Shown: positions 47,311-60,226, numbered from the stretch's first letter. The stretch: DNA of 64,000 bases from Rhododendron vialii (GCF_030253575.1 NC_080559.1:27120501-27184500); one strand, 5' to 3'. Program-made: numbers and translations. The notes: generated from the letters alone by a model not told the origin.

Positions 47311-48134
47311 ATTTTTGTTCTTTATTTTGTATTGGGTTGATTGAACGGGTGTGAACATCTTATTTTTCTGATCATATTATTGTAAAGGGTCATAATTAAT
47401 TTTTCTCTCTAGGAATAATTAGGTTTTCTACGGGTCCCAGACTCCCAAATAAAAAGCAAATACTTAATTTTGAGAATTCTAGAGATAAAAATTAATTATG
47501 ACCTTTTAGAATAATATGATCAGAAAAATAAATTTTTTGCACCGATTCAAACAGATTGAAAATTAGAGTACTTAATTTTTATAATAGACCGCTATAGAGT
47601 ATTACATTTCAGAAAAAATAAAAAATAACATCAATATTATTTTGGAAGAAAAAAGAAATAATATATTAATCGACTACAAGTTAGAATAGAGAGTCTGATG
47701 CAGTATGCGTTTTAAAAGTGACTAGCTAAAGTAATAAAGTGGTATTTTAAGGTGTAATTTGGTCTGAAATTTAAAGAGAATGATGCGGATGCTCTAATGT
47801 TTTTAGAAAAAGTGCAAATTTTATTCTTATTCAATTTTTTTTTTGCATTTTATTAGTTTTGTGCCAAGCTTTTGTGAATTATTGACGAGACAAATTGAAA
47901 AAGTAAAATATTTTGAAAAATAACTACTTTTAAATAAAAAAAAGTTAAAAGTAAAAAAAAGTTGACAGTGGTTATTTTCTAAAATATTTGGGTTACTTGA
48001 CGAGACAAAGCAAAATAATCCACAAGAATTTGACACAAAATTAATAAATACAAAAAAAAATTCAATAAAGACAAAACGTGTTTTTTTCTAAAAGTAAAAT
48101 ATACTAGTGTTAGTGGAACGGGTCAATAAAAACC

Positions 48135-48372
48135 ATGTCTGTTCCTCCCGCCACTGCCAATGACGTCTGCCTCCGTTTGCTTCTTATCGCCGACCACAAG
48201 TTCAAACCAATCCCGCAAGACCTCCTCGCTTCTTTGTCCAACCAAACATCAAACAACGAACGGATCTCTATCTTATAAGATTGTGGAATCTCTATCCAAA
48301 TGTGATCTTCTCCCACTCGACAACAAATCTCTCTCCGTTTACCATCTCCAATCTCAGAAGAGCGTCGTTTGA
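48135..48372 (+). pseudogene. Unidentified coding-like fragment with one frameshift
   Basis: One frame from the ATG at 48135 reads MSVPPATANDVCLRLLLIAD and continues HKFKPIPQDLLASLSNQ, then stops. A neighbouring frame continues without a gap as SYKIVESLSKCDLLPLDNKS with LSVYHLQSQKSVV. Together they look like the first exon of a real protein broken by a small indel. I do not recognise the family. It could equally be a chance open stretch, so confidence is low. Confidence 0.3.
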
Positions 48373-48637
48373 GTGATTTTTGACGGTTAACTCATATGTA
48401 CATTTTTGTCGTAGAGAAAATTTGGAGATTTTAGATTTAGGGCTTTTTCAGTTTATGGGTTATCATTTGGATTTTTTTTTTTGTTGTGAAATTTGAATTG
48501 TAGTTGGAAATTATGTATTCAATTGAATTTGTTTTGCGCTACTGTTTCAAATAGACGGTGGAATGTGAATTTTTTTTTATTGAGGTGTACGGTTGAGGGA
48601 AAATGCACAACAATAATGCTAGGGACACTCTACTCAA

Positions 48638-48715
48638 CCACTCGCTCTCACATATGTGTGGAACCCACATCTAATTAAATATGTGAGCCTCACAATTATG
48701 TGAGAGGGAGTGGTG
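48638..48715. repeat. Short inverted repeat (MITE relic)
   Basis: ACCACTCGCTCTCACA at 48638 pairs with TGTGAGAGGGAGTGGT ending 48715 (15 of 16). Wording resembles the foldback at 2184-2300. Confidence 0.55.
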
Positions 48716-48953
48716 AAATTTGTTGAATTACACAAATTGTAATAGAAAATAGCCACACACACAAAAAAACCAGTTTATTTTGTTCTAAGACTTGATCTCA
48801 TATGTAACAGACAAGAGGAAAGAGGATTTTTTTTCCCTTTTTTTTTTTTCAATCGGTAGGGAGAGAAAAGAGGATGAAAGCGAAAATTTGGACTGAAGTA
48901 TATTCGAGTTGCAGGGCTACTGTTGTGGACGTGTGTAATTTGGTGTAGTTTTC

Positions 48954-49096
48954 TATAGGGCTGTTAGCCGAGACCGGAAAATGGATCGAAACCGAAAAAA
49001 TCGGACCGGACCGAATTTTTTAAACCGGTTGAATAATTTTGATCCGGTTTATGTGTTTTAAAAATCGGTCGAAACCGGACCGGTTATATATATGTG

Positions 49097-49151
<55 letters not shown>

Positions 49152-49610
49152 TAGGGGAGGGGTTGAATTATGGGTTTTTAGTTGATATTTTGTGGTGTAT
49201 ATTGGTCTAATAAATATATTTATTATATAAAATCAATCATATATATATATATATACATATGTGTGTATATATATAAAACTATATATAAAAAACTGTTTTT
49301 ATGGTTTAATTATGTTTTTATGGATTTTTTTTTATGAATTGGGCTTAAAATTGATCCTTTTGTTGGGCCAAAAAAAAAAGGGGTTGAATTATGGATTTTT
49401 GGTTGATATTTTGTGGGTTGAATTGTGAATTTTTTGATGTGTTGGGCAAAAAATATGGCCCATGAATGAAAACCGGATAAACCGGTTGAGCGGGTAGAAA
49501 CCGGACCGATTTATCTCAACCGGTTCCAGTTTCTAAAAATCTCAAACCGGATAACTGATTTCGACCGAAAAATACACCTAAACCGGTTGAAATAGGACCG
49601 GTATCACCCC
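48954..49610. mobile_element. hAT-like non-autonomous element
   Basis: Flanked by TAGTTTTC (48946-48953) and TAGTTTTT (49611-49618), a 7-of-8 match of hAT TSD length. The right terminus in complement is GGGGTGATACCGGTCC; the left is TATAGGGCTGTTAGCCG. Both halves are rich in ACCGGTT / AACCGGT motifs, with a (TA)n run at 49101-49139 in the middle. No ORF. Confidence 0.6.
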
Positions 49611-50497
49611 TAGTTTTTTAGGAAGCTGTAGCCTGTAGTTGTCCACTTTTTCCCCCCATGCCACGCATTTTCATGATGCGTTACTTGCATGCGTGGATTT
49701 TGTTGCCACGCAAGCTTCATAAATTGACATCACGCATTTTGGTAATGCACGATGGACTATTTTTACAAAATTTCAAAACATGAACATTTCTCCAATTTGT
49801 TTCCAACATTTGGACAGATCGGCGAAAAACTCGATTGAACAATGGCTTCAATTCGTTGTATACATAGAGCGAGATGTTTTTAATGGGATTAGTAATGAAG
49901 TAATCATGCAGAACTTTCAAACGATAAAAACTCGTTGGGATCGGTTGTAAGAATATTTAACAACGAATATTTAGACTTATGTGATTATGTTTAGAAGCTT
50001 TTGGAATATGAGTATTATTCTACAACTTTTGTGCCTTGTAGAAAATATTTAAACTTTTGTGCTTAGTATTTTTTCACTTCCATCTTATGGTGATAATTCC
50101 TGGCTCCGCCACTGGTACAAGAAGCCCCTGCTTTTTTATTGCTAATTGGCATAACGTCTGCCATGGCAAACTAGCTTCCATGGCATAATCTTGGATAACT
50201 TTCGCAAGGAAAGGATTTATAAGTCCATTTTGTTAAGCATATATGGTTACAGAAAATCTACAGCCAACCAAAACTTACACACAAGTGGTTTCAATGTGGT
50301 AATCTATACTATGTATTTGACGACCTTTTGTGAATCCAATATTTTTTTTTCAGAATGAAGGCATTCATCAAATTTTATGAGTCCCCCACTCAGTTATTTC
50401 AGTGATTCCTCAAATTTTGCAAACATATGTGGGCATTCCAGCATCAAAGCTGCACAAAGAATGTAACGATTCACATTGAATTGCCCTGCTAGGTAAT
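49611..50497. other. Intergenic; one hAT end only
   Basis: No gene. Around 50093-50113 CCTGGCTCCGCCACTG is the complement of the common plant hAT terminus CAGTGGCGGAGCCAGG, but no matching left end or TSD was found, so only a broken element is indicated. Confidence 0.4.
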
Positions 50498-51470
50498 TGT
50501 GACGACCCGAATTTTTACATTGCCTCAAAATAAATACATCTCCAATAATTACAAGTCATCAAGACAAATATATATGGTGGGCCTAAAAACCTCCAAAATG
50601 ATATAGATTTCTAAACAATCTCTAAAATTGAATCTTTTAATACTCCAACTCAGGTCCCCGGCCACTAACTTGCTTTGCACCTGTAAAATATTAAACGCCT
50701 GGGTACTATATGCAATACGAGGACAATAAACATGGCTAGCGTTAAGAATATGCTCAATAAACAACGATAGCAAATCTAGTAGGATCATTATGAACGTTTT
50801 CATTTGTAGCCTCCTACCCGGCTTATCTCGGTAACATGCCAAACACCACCCAGGTCAAAATCTGTATAGCCACTTGGGGCCCATAAACATTCTGAACTTC
50901 TCGTAGGATAGTCAATCATACATCTTTCATAACTTTGTGACCTGGTGGGCTTGCATATGTACCAATCTGTTCTATAGCTTTCAGTCAAATACTTTCCATG
51001 TCACGATACAAGAAGTGACAATAACTGAATCAAAAAACTTAGACATCAAAATGAGTACAAATATGAGAGAATCAAAGAATACTCTTTGCAAAGAGATTTA
51101 GCTATGAATGTATTACACACTATCCGGTACCTTAAATCACGTTCGCGGTCGTAAAAGCATGAATCCCACTTGGCTGCTTCCCCTACTCGACTTCTCTGTC
51201 TCTATAATAAGACCACAACTACAATTGTATTCTTCTTCTTTATACAAAACTTGATGACTGAATTCTAGGGTGGACACACGTCCATTAATTAAGCTATTTT
51301 ATCTTCCATCTAACATGTACACACAGTACTTATCCCTCAAGAATTCCATGCATACAGTCACGTCCGCTTCCTTTTTTCCCCTTAAACTTTGTCTTCACCT
51401 CACTTAAAATATCATGTTAAAAGAAATTTGATTCTACCGAAATACAGATTAGGTTTTTAGGGGTGTTACT
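50498..51470. mobile_element. Probable solo LTR, 973 bp
   Basis: Starts TGTGACGACCCGAATTTT, like the start of the long LTR at 11026, and ends AGGGGTGTTACT, where a canonical end would be ...TTACA. A perfect 5-bp TSD GTAAT flanks it (50493-50497 and 51471-51475). No gag/pol. The terminal base mismatch suggests age. Confidence 0.6.
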
Positions 51471-51866
51471 GTAATAAGTGGGAATAGTTGACAGCCTAAA
51501 ATAAGAACTAAGACTGCTTAATAGATCGAGCCAGGACATAGTACAAAGTCGACTTACTCTTGGTAAGATTACTCCAGTATGAGGGATATTATAGTCAAGA
51601 CTTCACACAACTTTCCGCAGCTAAACCATTAAGAAAAACATCTGCAGTAAAGAAAATATAATCAACAATCAAATATACAGTTCAGATTACTCACATTCTG
51701 TATCAGATGCTGAGCATCCAAAAGGCTCTTGGTTTTGTAAAGAACAAAGTGATACGGTACACCAAATAATCAGGAGGGCAAGAATCCCAATTAACATGGC
51801 CCATTCAATAAGAACATCGTCTACTTTATGAGTTTCCAAATATAGTCCGTATTGATAGATAAAATG

Positions 51867-52978
51867 CAGGGCCGGCCCAATCCTAAGGCCCAAGAGGCCT
51901 AGGCATTGGGCACCACAATGTTCAATTTGTGGGACGCTCCAATTTTTTTAGTATTTGGATTTGACTAGGGCTCTTTTTTAGCCCAATATCATAAAAAAAT
52001 GCCCATCCAACATGCAAATAAAGGCCCAATATGCAAATAAAGGCCCAAAAACTCAGATGACCCAAAAATTCGGTGGCATTTTTGTAAATTAGAGAACTAA
52101 TTGGTCCATTTTCGAAAAAAAAGTAAACCAAAGCTCTGGCACGTTTTTTCCATTACTCTCTCTCTCTCTCTCTCTCTCTCATCTGGAAACTAACCACCGA
52201 CATATCATATCACAATTACCCCGACCTATTGTTCTTTCAATTCTTAATTTTAGCTACGGCTTAATTTTGACTTTAAATTTTCAATGCATAGCTAGTGCTC
52301 AATGATTTTTATTTCCCTCATAAACTCCTAGCTAGAATATATTTTCCAATTTTCTCCCCTCTCTCTCACCCCTCATCGATCCTCTTCTTCATCTTATCCG
52401 TTTGTTCAACTCTCTATATTCTCCTTCACTAATTACTACTTCCTCCGTCTCTAAATAAATGTCCGCCGCACAAACCTAGACCTTTAAAAATATGTTTTTT
52501 TTTTGTTAAAAGATTTAAATTTTTTCACAACATAAAAGAACTCATTGATATCTATTGATTTGTGAAAAAAGAGAGTCTTTTTATGAAAAAAATGCATCTT
52601 TTTAAAGGTCTAAATTTGCTGAGACTCAATGTAGTACTATTTTCATTAATTTTCTCAACAAGTTTTCTTGGTGGTCACACAGACTGTTAGGTTGTGTTTT
52701 CGTAGAAATGGATTCAAGTAAAGGAATTTGTCATGAGGAACTTTTGCTTCTAGAAATGCAAGACGAGTAATATTCAAGTGATACTCATGCATTGTTGAGA
52801 TGATATGTATTTGCTTATTTGAAGACTTTGTATTTTGTGTTCGTAAGTAATAATTAGTAGAACTTTATATTGGTTTGACTTTCTCGTATTTTGATCGTTG
52901 CTGTAAAAATTGTTAAGTATTAGGGGCATAATTTTTTTAATTTGGTCTTGGGCACTCAAAACCCTTGGGGTGGCCCTG
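51867..52978. mobile_element. hAT-type non-autonomous element, 1.1 kb
   Basis: The left end CAGGGCCGGCCCAATCC and right end, in complement CAGGGCCACCCCAAGGG, are hAT-style TIRs continuing to the shared GGCCCAAGA/GCCCAAGA. The 8-bp TSD is ATAAAATG (51859-51866) and ATAAAGTG (52979-52986), 7 of 8. The interior has a CT microsatellite (52155-52180) and, around 52436-52640, an eroded Stowaway-like segment starting ACTTCCTCCGTCTC. No transposase. Confidence 0.8.
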
Positions 52979-53604
52979 ATAAAGTGATACTTTCAGAAAG
53001 AAGCATTGAGCAAGAACAAAATTAGAACGCGGCTTACTGAGTAGTACAACTCAACATTCCGAAATGCGTAGTTTGAATTCCTTCAGCTCCTTTCTCTTAC
53101 GACCAAATTCATTTATGAGCCAAGAATGATTTCTACGAGCCAATCAGGCATGCAACCAGTTGTAGCTAGTTTAAGTCCTTGACAGATGAGTTCATTGACC
53201 CATGGAACCATAGCAGTAGCGCATGGACCTCTTTTGATTGTCACAACAGCCTAAGAAGAAAAAAAGAAGAAGCTATAGTTATAAGAAAAATGGAAAAAAA
53301 CGAAGACGTGAAACCATAAATAAACCTAGCTATACGAAAGATGACCATAGGCTGCAGCTAAACATATTCGAAAACCATCATAAAAAGGAATGTATATATA
53401 TATAGGCGCGCGAGACTAGTATACATAAACTGTGCCTCAAATAGATTAAGCATGTGTGAGAGCTAGTATGTGCAGAGTTAGACTTGCTAAGATACACCTA
53501 CAAGTATAAACCAGGTAATTGAAAGTTTCAGTTCGAATAGATCCCTAATCAATCAAACATACAATCCCAAGATCAAGCATAGAGGCAGAGTTGTACAGGA
53601 GCTA

Positions 53605-53607
<3 letters not shown>

Positions 53608-53655
<48 letters not shown>
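53608..53655. repeat. (AT)n microsatellite
   Basis: About 48 bases of uninterrupted AT repeat. Confidence 0.95.
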
Positions 53656-53657
<2 letters not shown>

Positions 53658-54982
53658 CTATAGAGATCTCCAAAAATCTAGTAAAACATTAAAGTTATTT
53701 TACTTTGTCATGTTGTTACTTTTAATATATCTCAAAGACGGAAAATAAACACACATGGGCATTGCAATTGTCGACCAGAATAGTATATATACTAACTTAA
53801 TGTACTACAAAAGCTGCACAATGTATTGAGTACGTTTTTAAAATTAAAAGATTTCTCTTAAATAAGCCCCCCTTGCGCCAAAAGGGCGGTGCGACTGCCT
53901 GATCAGTCGCTGATAAAAGGTTGAATTAGAGAAAGAAGGCAGCCATGCCCCAGGAAGCATAGTTATACGTCGAAGCTGCATATCCTTGGTTGGGGTCGTC
54001 AATTCGATCGAGGAGAGAATTCCTTAAAGAGGGGAAGTCCTCTGCTCTTTTTCTTTCTGACTCCGTCACTGATTAAGCACGAAAAGCAGTTAAAACAAGC
54101 AATTGTTCCACCATGCACAATTTCTCACCTTCTTCACTGCATGCTCAAAAATTTCGTAGCCGTCTAAACATAACCGTGAATTGCGAAATCATCCAAAATA
54201 AACACTATAATAGTAACTCTCATGACTGATAAACGCAAAGTACGATGAGAATTGATATTAGGGCAGATCCGTGCATGCCAATAACCTCATAAACTTAACG
54301 ACAAGAATTGGAGGATTTTACACACTATCGTAAACCCACGTCTGCATTTTTCGTAGAATCTACAGCGAATTGCCAAAGCGTTTGATACATACTCACACCA
54401 GTAGGTACGGGGGATTGAATCCGTCTCCGATGTTTTGAAAACAGGGATTCAAGCTGCTGGCATGCATCATGCGAAGAACACCGAGAGCTTCACCGCTGAT
54501 AAGATTCTACCTCTCAATGGGAATAAAATTCCCTCCCGCCGTAAAGTTTGTCCTGAAACCAGTGTAATTTTTTAGTTTAATAATCATGTACTCACCGAAA
54601 TATTTTTCTTATAATATAGATCTTGTTAGATAGATTTCCGTGAAATTTTTTTGAACGATGTAAAAAAAATTAAAAAATTATTTTAGTGAATATATTATTT
54701 TTAAGTTTGAAAATTATATGTAATTTTGTTGGAATATAATCAACCTCAAGGGACGAGGAGTAACACCCAACTAATCCACAATAATCGTACTTTTAGAATG
54801 AACTAATTAATCAGTATAGTTATACGTCCACACCACTTCAAACTCAATCAACAGTTAGTATTTAGTATTTACTCCTACTAATCAACAGTAATGATACTTT
54901 TAGAACGAACTAATCAGTAGCTGTTGGTACAGTTGTTATGGCTAAACTCATATAGTAGCTTTTTTTATCAAGATGATGAGTC

Positions 54983-55192
54983 ATTGACCTTGTTCACAAT
55001 CATTTTGGCATTTTGGATTTGGATTTAGAATTGTAGGTAATGATTGTTGAGAGAAATAGAGTAATGATTGGAGAGAGATATAGAGAAAAACGAAAGTAAT
55101 GATTGGAAGTAGGAGTAATGAGTATAAAGAGAAATAGAATAATGATTATAAATCCAAAACCCTTAAACGAACAGGGTCTGAGGGTTTGGGTA
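54983..55192. mobile_element. Small foldback element
   Basis: Ends GACCTTGTTCACAATCATT and, in complement, CAGACCCTGTTCGTTTAAG, each followed by GGATTT wording. The interior repeats GTAATGATTG. TSD unresolved. Confidence 0.45.
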
Positions 55193-56649
55193 CTCGGCTA
55201 CTCGGCATGCAAGCATTACAAAAAATCACGATCACATTCGTAGGCCATCTTTCACTCGGAGGAGCATTTGTCTGTTCAAATCCATACAAATCTCTGTTCT
55301 TAATCGTCATAAGTTCATAACACAGTTACACAAATCGCTGGGAGGAAAGTTGCGTTGGTTGCAGTCCCTTGCGTAACTTTGTTTACGATCTTTTAGCAAA
55401 TTTGAAGTTACTCTTACCTTTTTCAAAAAAAAAAAAAAAAGAGTTACTCTTACCGTAAAAGATGTCTGGTATATAAGAATGCTTTAAGAGTCCGGATCTT
55501 CTCATATAGTATATATTGATCAGAATCCTCATGCCATGGAAAGGTAACTAGTAGTATTTTGAAAGCGTGATGGAGGTACTACCAAAGATTCCAGGTCTTT
55601 GTCCGTGATTTGCTTGTTAAACGAAGCCATCGACTAAACAAACAGGATAAGCATCTGTAAACAATTACAGTATTTTGTCTGGAAAATTGTACTACAAATC
55701 CGAATCAGGACAAAGAGCATTGCCGGGTCATATTTAAATGCACCAACTAGCTAGAAAAGTCAAACTTATAAAAAAAAAATGACTCCAACAATTATAGATT
55801 ATACAAAAAGAAAAAGACTTTCAACGATTAGATTATAAAAAATGACTCCAGCAATTAGATTATACAAAAAGCAAAAAGACTTCAACAATTTGATCAGATG
55901 AGTCTTCGGCCGGCCTTGTCAATGTTTCCTCACCGAACACGTACCATGCAAATGCTAGCTTGACCGTTACGATTCGTTAGTTTAAATTAAAAGTAATGTA
56001 TTATGAGAGAATGATCTATCTCGTAAAATTAAAATAAGAATCTTAACGAAACGGAACCATTTTTCAAATTAACGGATCCTTTAAGGGGGTCCGGTGGCAC
56101 AGGCCACCCCCTGTCCTAACTTGCCATTGCCAAACACCTCCGAGTCCTAAACTCCCAAACAAAAACCGCAGCTTTGTTTTGCGACCCCACCAACTATTTT
56201 TCAACTATTGTTGATGAATGATTAACCTATAAAAACAAGAAGTTTTGGGGAACACATATACTTTTACGTATTAAATACTCTTTTCATCTTTAAAAGATTG
56301 TTCGGTCTGCAAAACGAGAACTTAAATAAATGCATTTTGGTTAAAAAAATTCAATATTTTCCTACAAGATACTACTCTATATATCAATGGATTCTTTTAA
56401 TTTTTTGATTTTTTTTTTGAATTTGTTCTAATTAAAATGTATCTTTGAAAGTTTTCAGCTAGACAGATCGGATATTCTTTTGGGGACGAAGTAATTATAT
56501 TGATCTTTAATTGGGTGCCACCTCCAGGTTGAAGTTCTGGATTCGCCATCAGTTGCAAAATACACCCAAATAAGATCTTAGTGATTTGATCCGGAACAGA
56601 TGTGCGGGCTCGTATTTATAATCTCTTCTGACATGCACACAACCATTAA

Positions 56650-56864
56650 CTCCGAGCGGTTTATCAAGTGGGCATGAGAATAGCTAATAAGTGTTTGTCT
56701 TCCGTGAAGTCACATGTTTGAATCTCATGAAGACCAAACATTCCAAATCTAAGGGGCCACTGGAGCGTTTGTCTGGTCGTTAATTTTACGATCCCGAAAT
56801 TAGTCGAGGTACATGCCCGTAAACATGCTCGTAAACTGACCCAGCATCTCCTTATAAAAAAAAC
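56650..56864 (+). mobile_element. tRNA-derived SINE
   Basis: An A-box-like TTATCAAGTGG and B-box-like TGTTTGAATCTC lie in the right order and spacing (about 40 bp). The 3' body contains GTCGAGGTACATGC and GTAAACTGACCCAG and ends in TTATAAAAAAAA. The same 3' body occurs at 34568-34625. Limits approximate. Confidence 0.6.
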
Positions 56865-57300
56865 ACACACACATAACCATAGGTACAGCAAATTTCAATA
56901 GATAGTAGCTTTGCTGTCTTATTGCCAATTATTTGTCAAATCAGATCTCATACAGGAAGAAAATCGTGAATGATTATGTTGATCAGTTTTTACAGATTCA
57001 TATGCCAAAAAAGTCAACCTAGCCAATAGGCAAAAGGGCCAAACACTACTCGTGTCGAAAATTTTCTGATGGGAAAGTGGTCCAAAAAGTGAATATATAT
57101 AGATGTACGTGTTCATTTAGAGCTACCGTCTCTATCGACTATTTTATGATCTCTTTCCAGGGGTGATTTTTTTTTTTTTTTACTACTTTAAACTTTCACA
57201 AACCTTTTAAAGTACATCTTTACACGTTGCATAAGTTCAATGTAGAACTCATTCCCTATATTAATAGCCAATCTTTAAAAGTTAACCGAGTCTCAATTTT

Positions 57301-57505
57301 CTTATTTTTTGGTAACCGAAGAACAACCTTGCAGCCAAGCTACTAATGGACCCGACTGCGCAATCCAAACCTCGAGAGAGACTAGAACAACAACTCACCG
57401 CCATGGCCCCCCACTTAAATTATAATTTGTCTCCAGGGGGAATCGAACTCTGTTATGTTGCAAGCGCAGATTTAACTCTTACCATGTTGACAACCCATGG
57501 GTAGG
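57301..57505 (-). mobile_element. tRNA-derived SINE
   Basis: On the minus strand the B box reads GAGTTCGATTCC (around 57440-57451), preceded by a tRNA-like head with CCATGGGTTGTCAACATGG. The 3' tail is the A-run complementary to 57303-57310. A direct repeat TCAATTTT flanks it (57293-57300 and 57506-57513). Confidence 0.65.
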
Positions 57506-59886
57506 TCAATTTTTTTACTTTGTGTCATATAACACGTATATATACGTACACGTATATAGACGTACACGTCTTTAAAGAGTCTAATACAAATGCTCTTTAG
57601 TATGTCGCAAAGAATGCAAAAGATGATTTTTACATTGTATTCGTGAGACAATTAAGCTGCTTCCAAATTTCTTCTGTCGGTGTGATCAAATTTAATACTG
57701 AGAAACCAACTATTTGCAAAAATAGGTTGAGAATTGAATAACAAAATGGTGTACCTAGCCAATTGACTCAAGTTGGTTGCAAAATAATTAAAGAGAGCCA
57801 AAAAGGAGAAAAAGAAAGTAGTCACTACATGTACAAAAAACATACTATTTGGCAACATGTAAAAATGTCACCAAAATAGCATTTTTGACGCACAAGCTTT
57901 TGCTGTCATATATTGCTACTTTTTAACTACGTCGTTTGATGAGACAATTAGAAATAGAATGCAAATTAATGAATACCATTTTTCAGTATCGAAATTATAT
58001 ATGGTACATGTTTTCAACATTATCGCAGAAATAGACATCATTCAAACATCTACAAACACAAAAGGTAAACAATAAAAAGAGTATCGACTAGAGATATGTG
58101 GCCCTACAACTGTTAAGCATTCCGGCAATCGAAAAAGAAAAATGATAGACAGTGTCAAAGCTGGTGGTCATGACAAGGTTGCACAATACCCCCAATGGAA
58201 GAAAGCGTAAATAAGAAAGTGTCATTATATTGAAGACAACTGTGGCGACCCGCATACTTACCGGATCCCTCAGTGCATGCCGTGCTTTATATCGATTCAT
58301 CTTTGTCTCGTGTTCCTAATCCTTGTTTTGCGGGTTTTGCTGATTGTGTCTTCAGCCTTGTGGGGATGCTTGTGTTTCTTTTGGCTTTTGTGAGGGTGTT
58401 ATGTTCGGCTTTGTTTGTTTGTTTGTTTAGTTTTGTTGGATCTGTGTTTTGATTGTCGGGTTATTTTAGCTAGCTAGGTTTTATGTGTATAGTCTTGTTT
58501 GTATGGACAAGTATGGACGCTCTCAAACGAGAGAAATAAAAAGAGTATCATCCATAACACGAGGAGTTGCATACGTACGTAAAAGTCAAGTTACAAAACC
58601 AGATCAATGTGCGATTACGTATCGAGTTCCCTGTATTTAATTATTTAACGAAGCCTGCCTACCGCATGCCTAAGGATTTTCTGCACATTAATTCAAGTAG
58701 CCACCATCACTTTCAAGCCGTTAATCACCAACATTTTCCGAAGGAATAGGATACAAAGGAAGACTTTCAGGAGATTACATAATCATATTCGTTTTTTTCT
58801 TTTTTATATATCCGTCATCAATCGTGAACTTATCTGGATAGAAATTAATCTCAAGGTTCCACACAAAAAATCAAATTCGGCCCTCTCTCTCCAACAAATG
58901 AAAAAGGTTCCCTAGGTGAGAATTTCACCACAAAAATCTCTTCTCTTTTTCTTTGCCAGAGTTTTTATAAGAGTAGGAGTCAAATGTGACCAAAAAAATA
59001 ATGCAGCAGAAGATTAGGGAATATTAAATACTTATTCATAGATTGAGAAGATCTTTAAATAAGCGTTGCGGGAGAATCCATATTTTGTTCCTGTGGCTGT
59101 AGATCGAGTAAATTTCAATAAAAATAAAAGCATCGCCCTCATGCGTACTCACCACGTGTCGTACCCAGCGCATTTTCTCTAGGTGCCGGATACGGGAGAA
59201 AAAACACTAGCCTCACGCGTCGAGCACCCCCACCACCCTCCCTGCAGAGTTTAGTGGTCCTAGATTTCTGCCAGGGGGCCCTTGAGGCCTTCGCTTCTCG
59301 CTGACATATGGCCGCAAACGGATCGAGAGCAGCTCGAGTATTGAGTTCGTTTAGTAAATGAGTTGATTTTAATATTCGAAAATTTGCTCGTTTCGAAAAA
59401 GTAGGTTTGATGCATTCACAGAGACTTTTTACGTAAATAAATCGAGCTCGGCTCATTTACGACAAAACGAGGTTCAAATTTTTGACTTATCTAATAAATG
59501 AGGCGAACTCAAACTCGCCTTGTAGCTCTAGTAGATCCTAGTATATGAGTCGAGAGTGACCCATGTGCCCTACATGAGATCTGACGGCTGTAAGAGCGTC
59601 TGTGACGGGTAACGACAAGAATCCGATCAACGTAGCATCGTTTCCCTGACAACCGTAAGTACGTGTCAAGGTGGGACCGCACACGTAAGCTTCGCGGCGC
59701 TGCTTTCCGTCTGAGGTTGCCACGATTGTACCAACGCCCAGTTCCAAGAGAGAGAAAGTAGAGAGAGTGAGAGAGAGAGAGAGGGACAGGGAGTCTATTC
59801 GCCGAGAGAATTACAGAAAGCTACATGGTGGGCCACCCGTCCCCACAAAAAGCACTGACAACGCAATCGTGGTCTTTCTCAATTGG

Positions 59887-60078
59887 TCCACGTGTGCGAT
59901 GGAGACATGGCCTTCTCTTCATTCGGAGAAAAATAATTCAGATTTCATTCGACACGTGTCGACGTTCATGTACCCAGCGCCCCGGTATATCGCGATACGG
60001 TAAATTGACCAAGGGTAGAATTAGAAAGCAAGCAGAAGACGTTTTGCGGAAAAGGAAGCGTCAAAATAAACACGTGGC
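59887..60078. promoter_or_regulatory. ABRE/G-box cluster upstream of the AHG1-like gene
   Basis: Three ACGT-core sites: CCACGTGTGC at about 59888, the palindrome GACACGTGTC at 59951-59960, and CACGTGGC at 60071-60078. They lie roughly 340, 275 and 155 bp upstream of the TATA box. ABRE-type sites bind ABF/AREB bZIP factors, and ABA induction of clade A PP2C genes is a known negative feedback. Function here is inferred from motif and position only. Confidence 0.55.
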
Positions 60079-60226
60079 GGGCACACAGCCTGTTTTGGTC
60101 GGTAAAGGGCAATTGGGGCAATTCGGGCATTCTAACTTCAACCCCCAGAGTTGGCTACCGGAGCTGCTTCCACGAGAAATAGAGAAATTTCACCACGTTG
60201 CTTTTTCTTCTCTCTCTGTGCGCGTG

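Larger units (their letters stand above)
46749..48953. other. Intergenic, AT-rich
   Basis: No intact gene. Two short foldbacks and one short coding-like relic are listed separately; 47320-48110 is AT-rich with nothing recognised. Confidence 0.45.
52979..59880. other. Gene-poor intergenic region
   Basis: No host gene was found on either strand over almost 7 kb. It holds an (AT)n run (53608-53655), a foldback (about 54983-55192, with ends GACCTTGTTC and GAACAGGGTC), two SINEs and AT-rich sequence. 59310-59540 repeats the GAGCTCGG-type wording of the hAT MITE at 25779. Confidence 0.5.
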
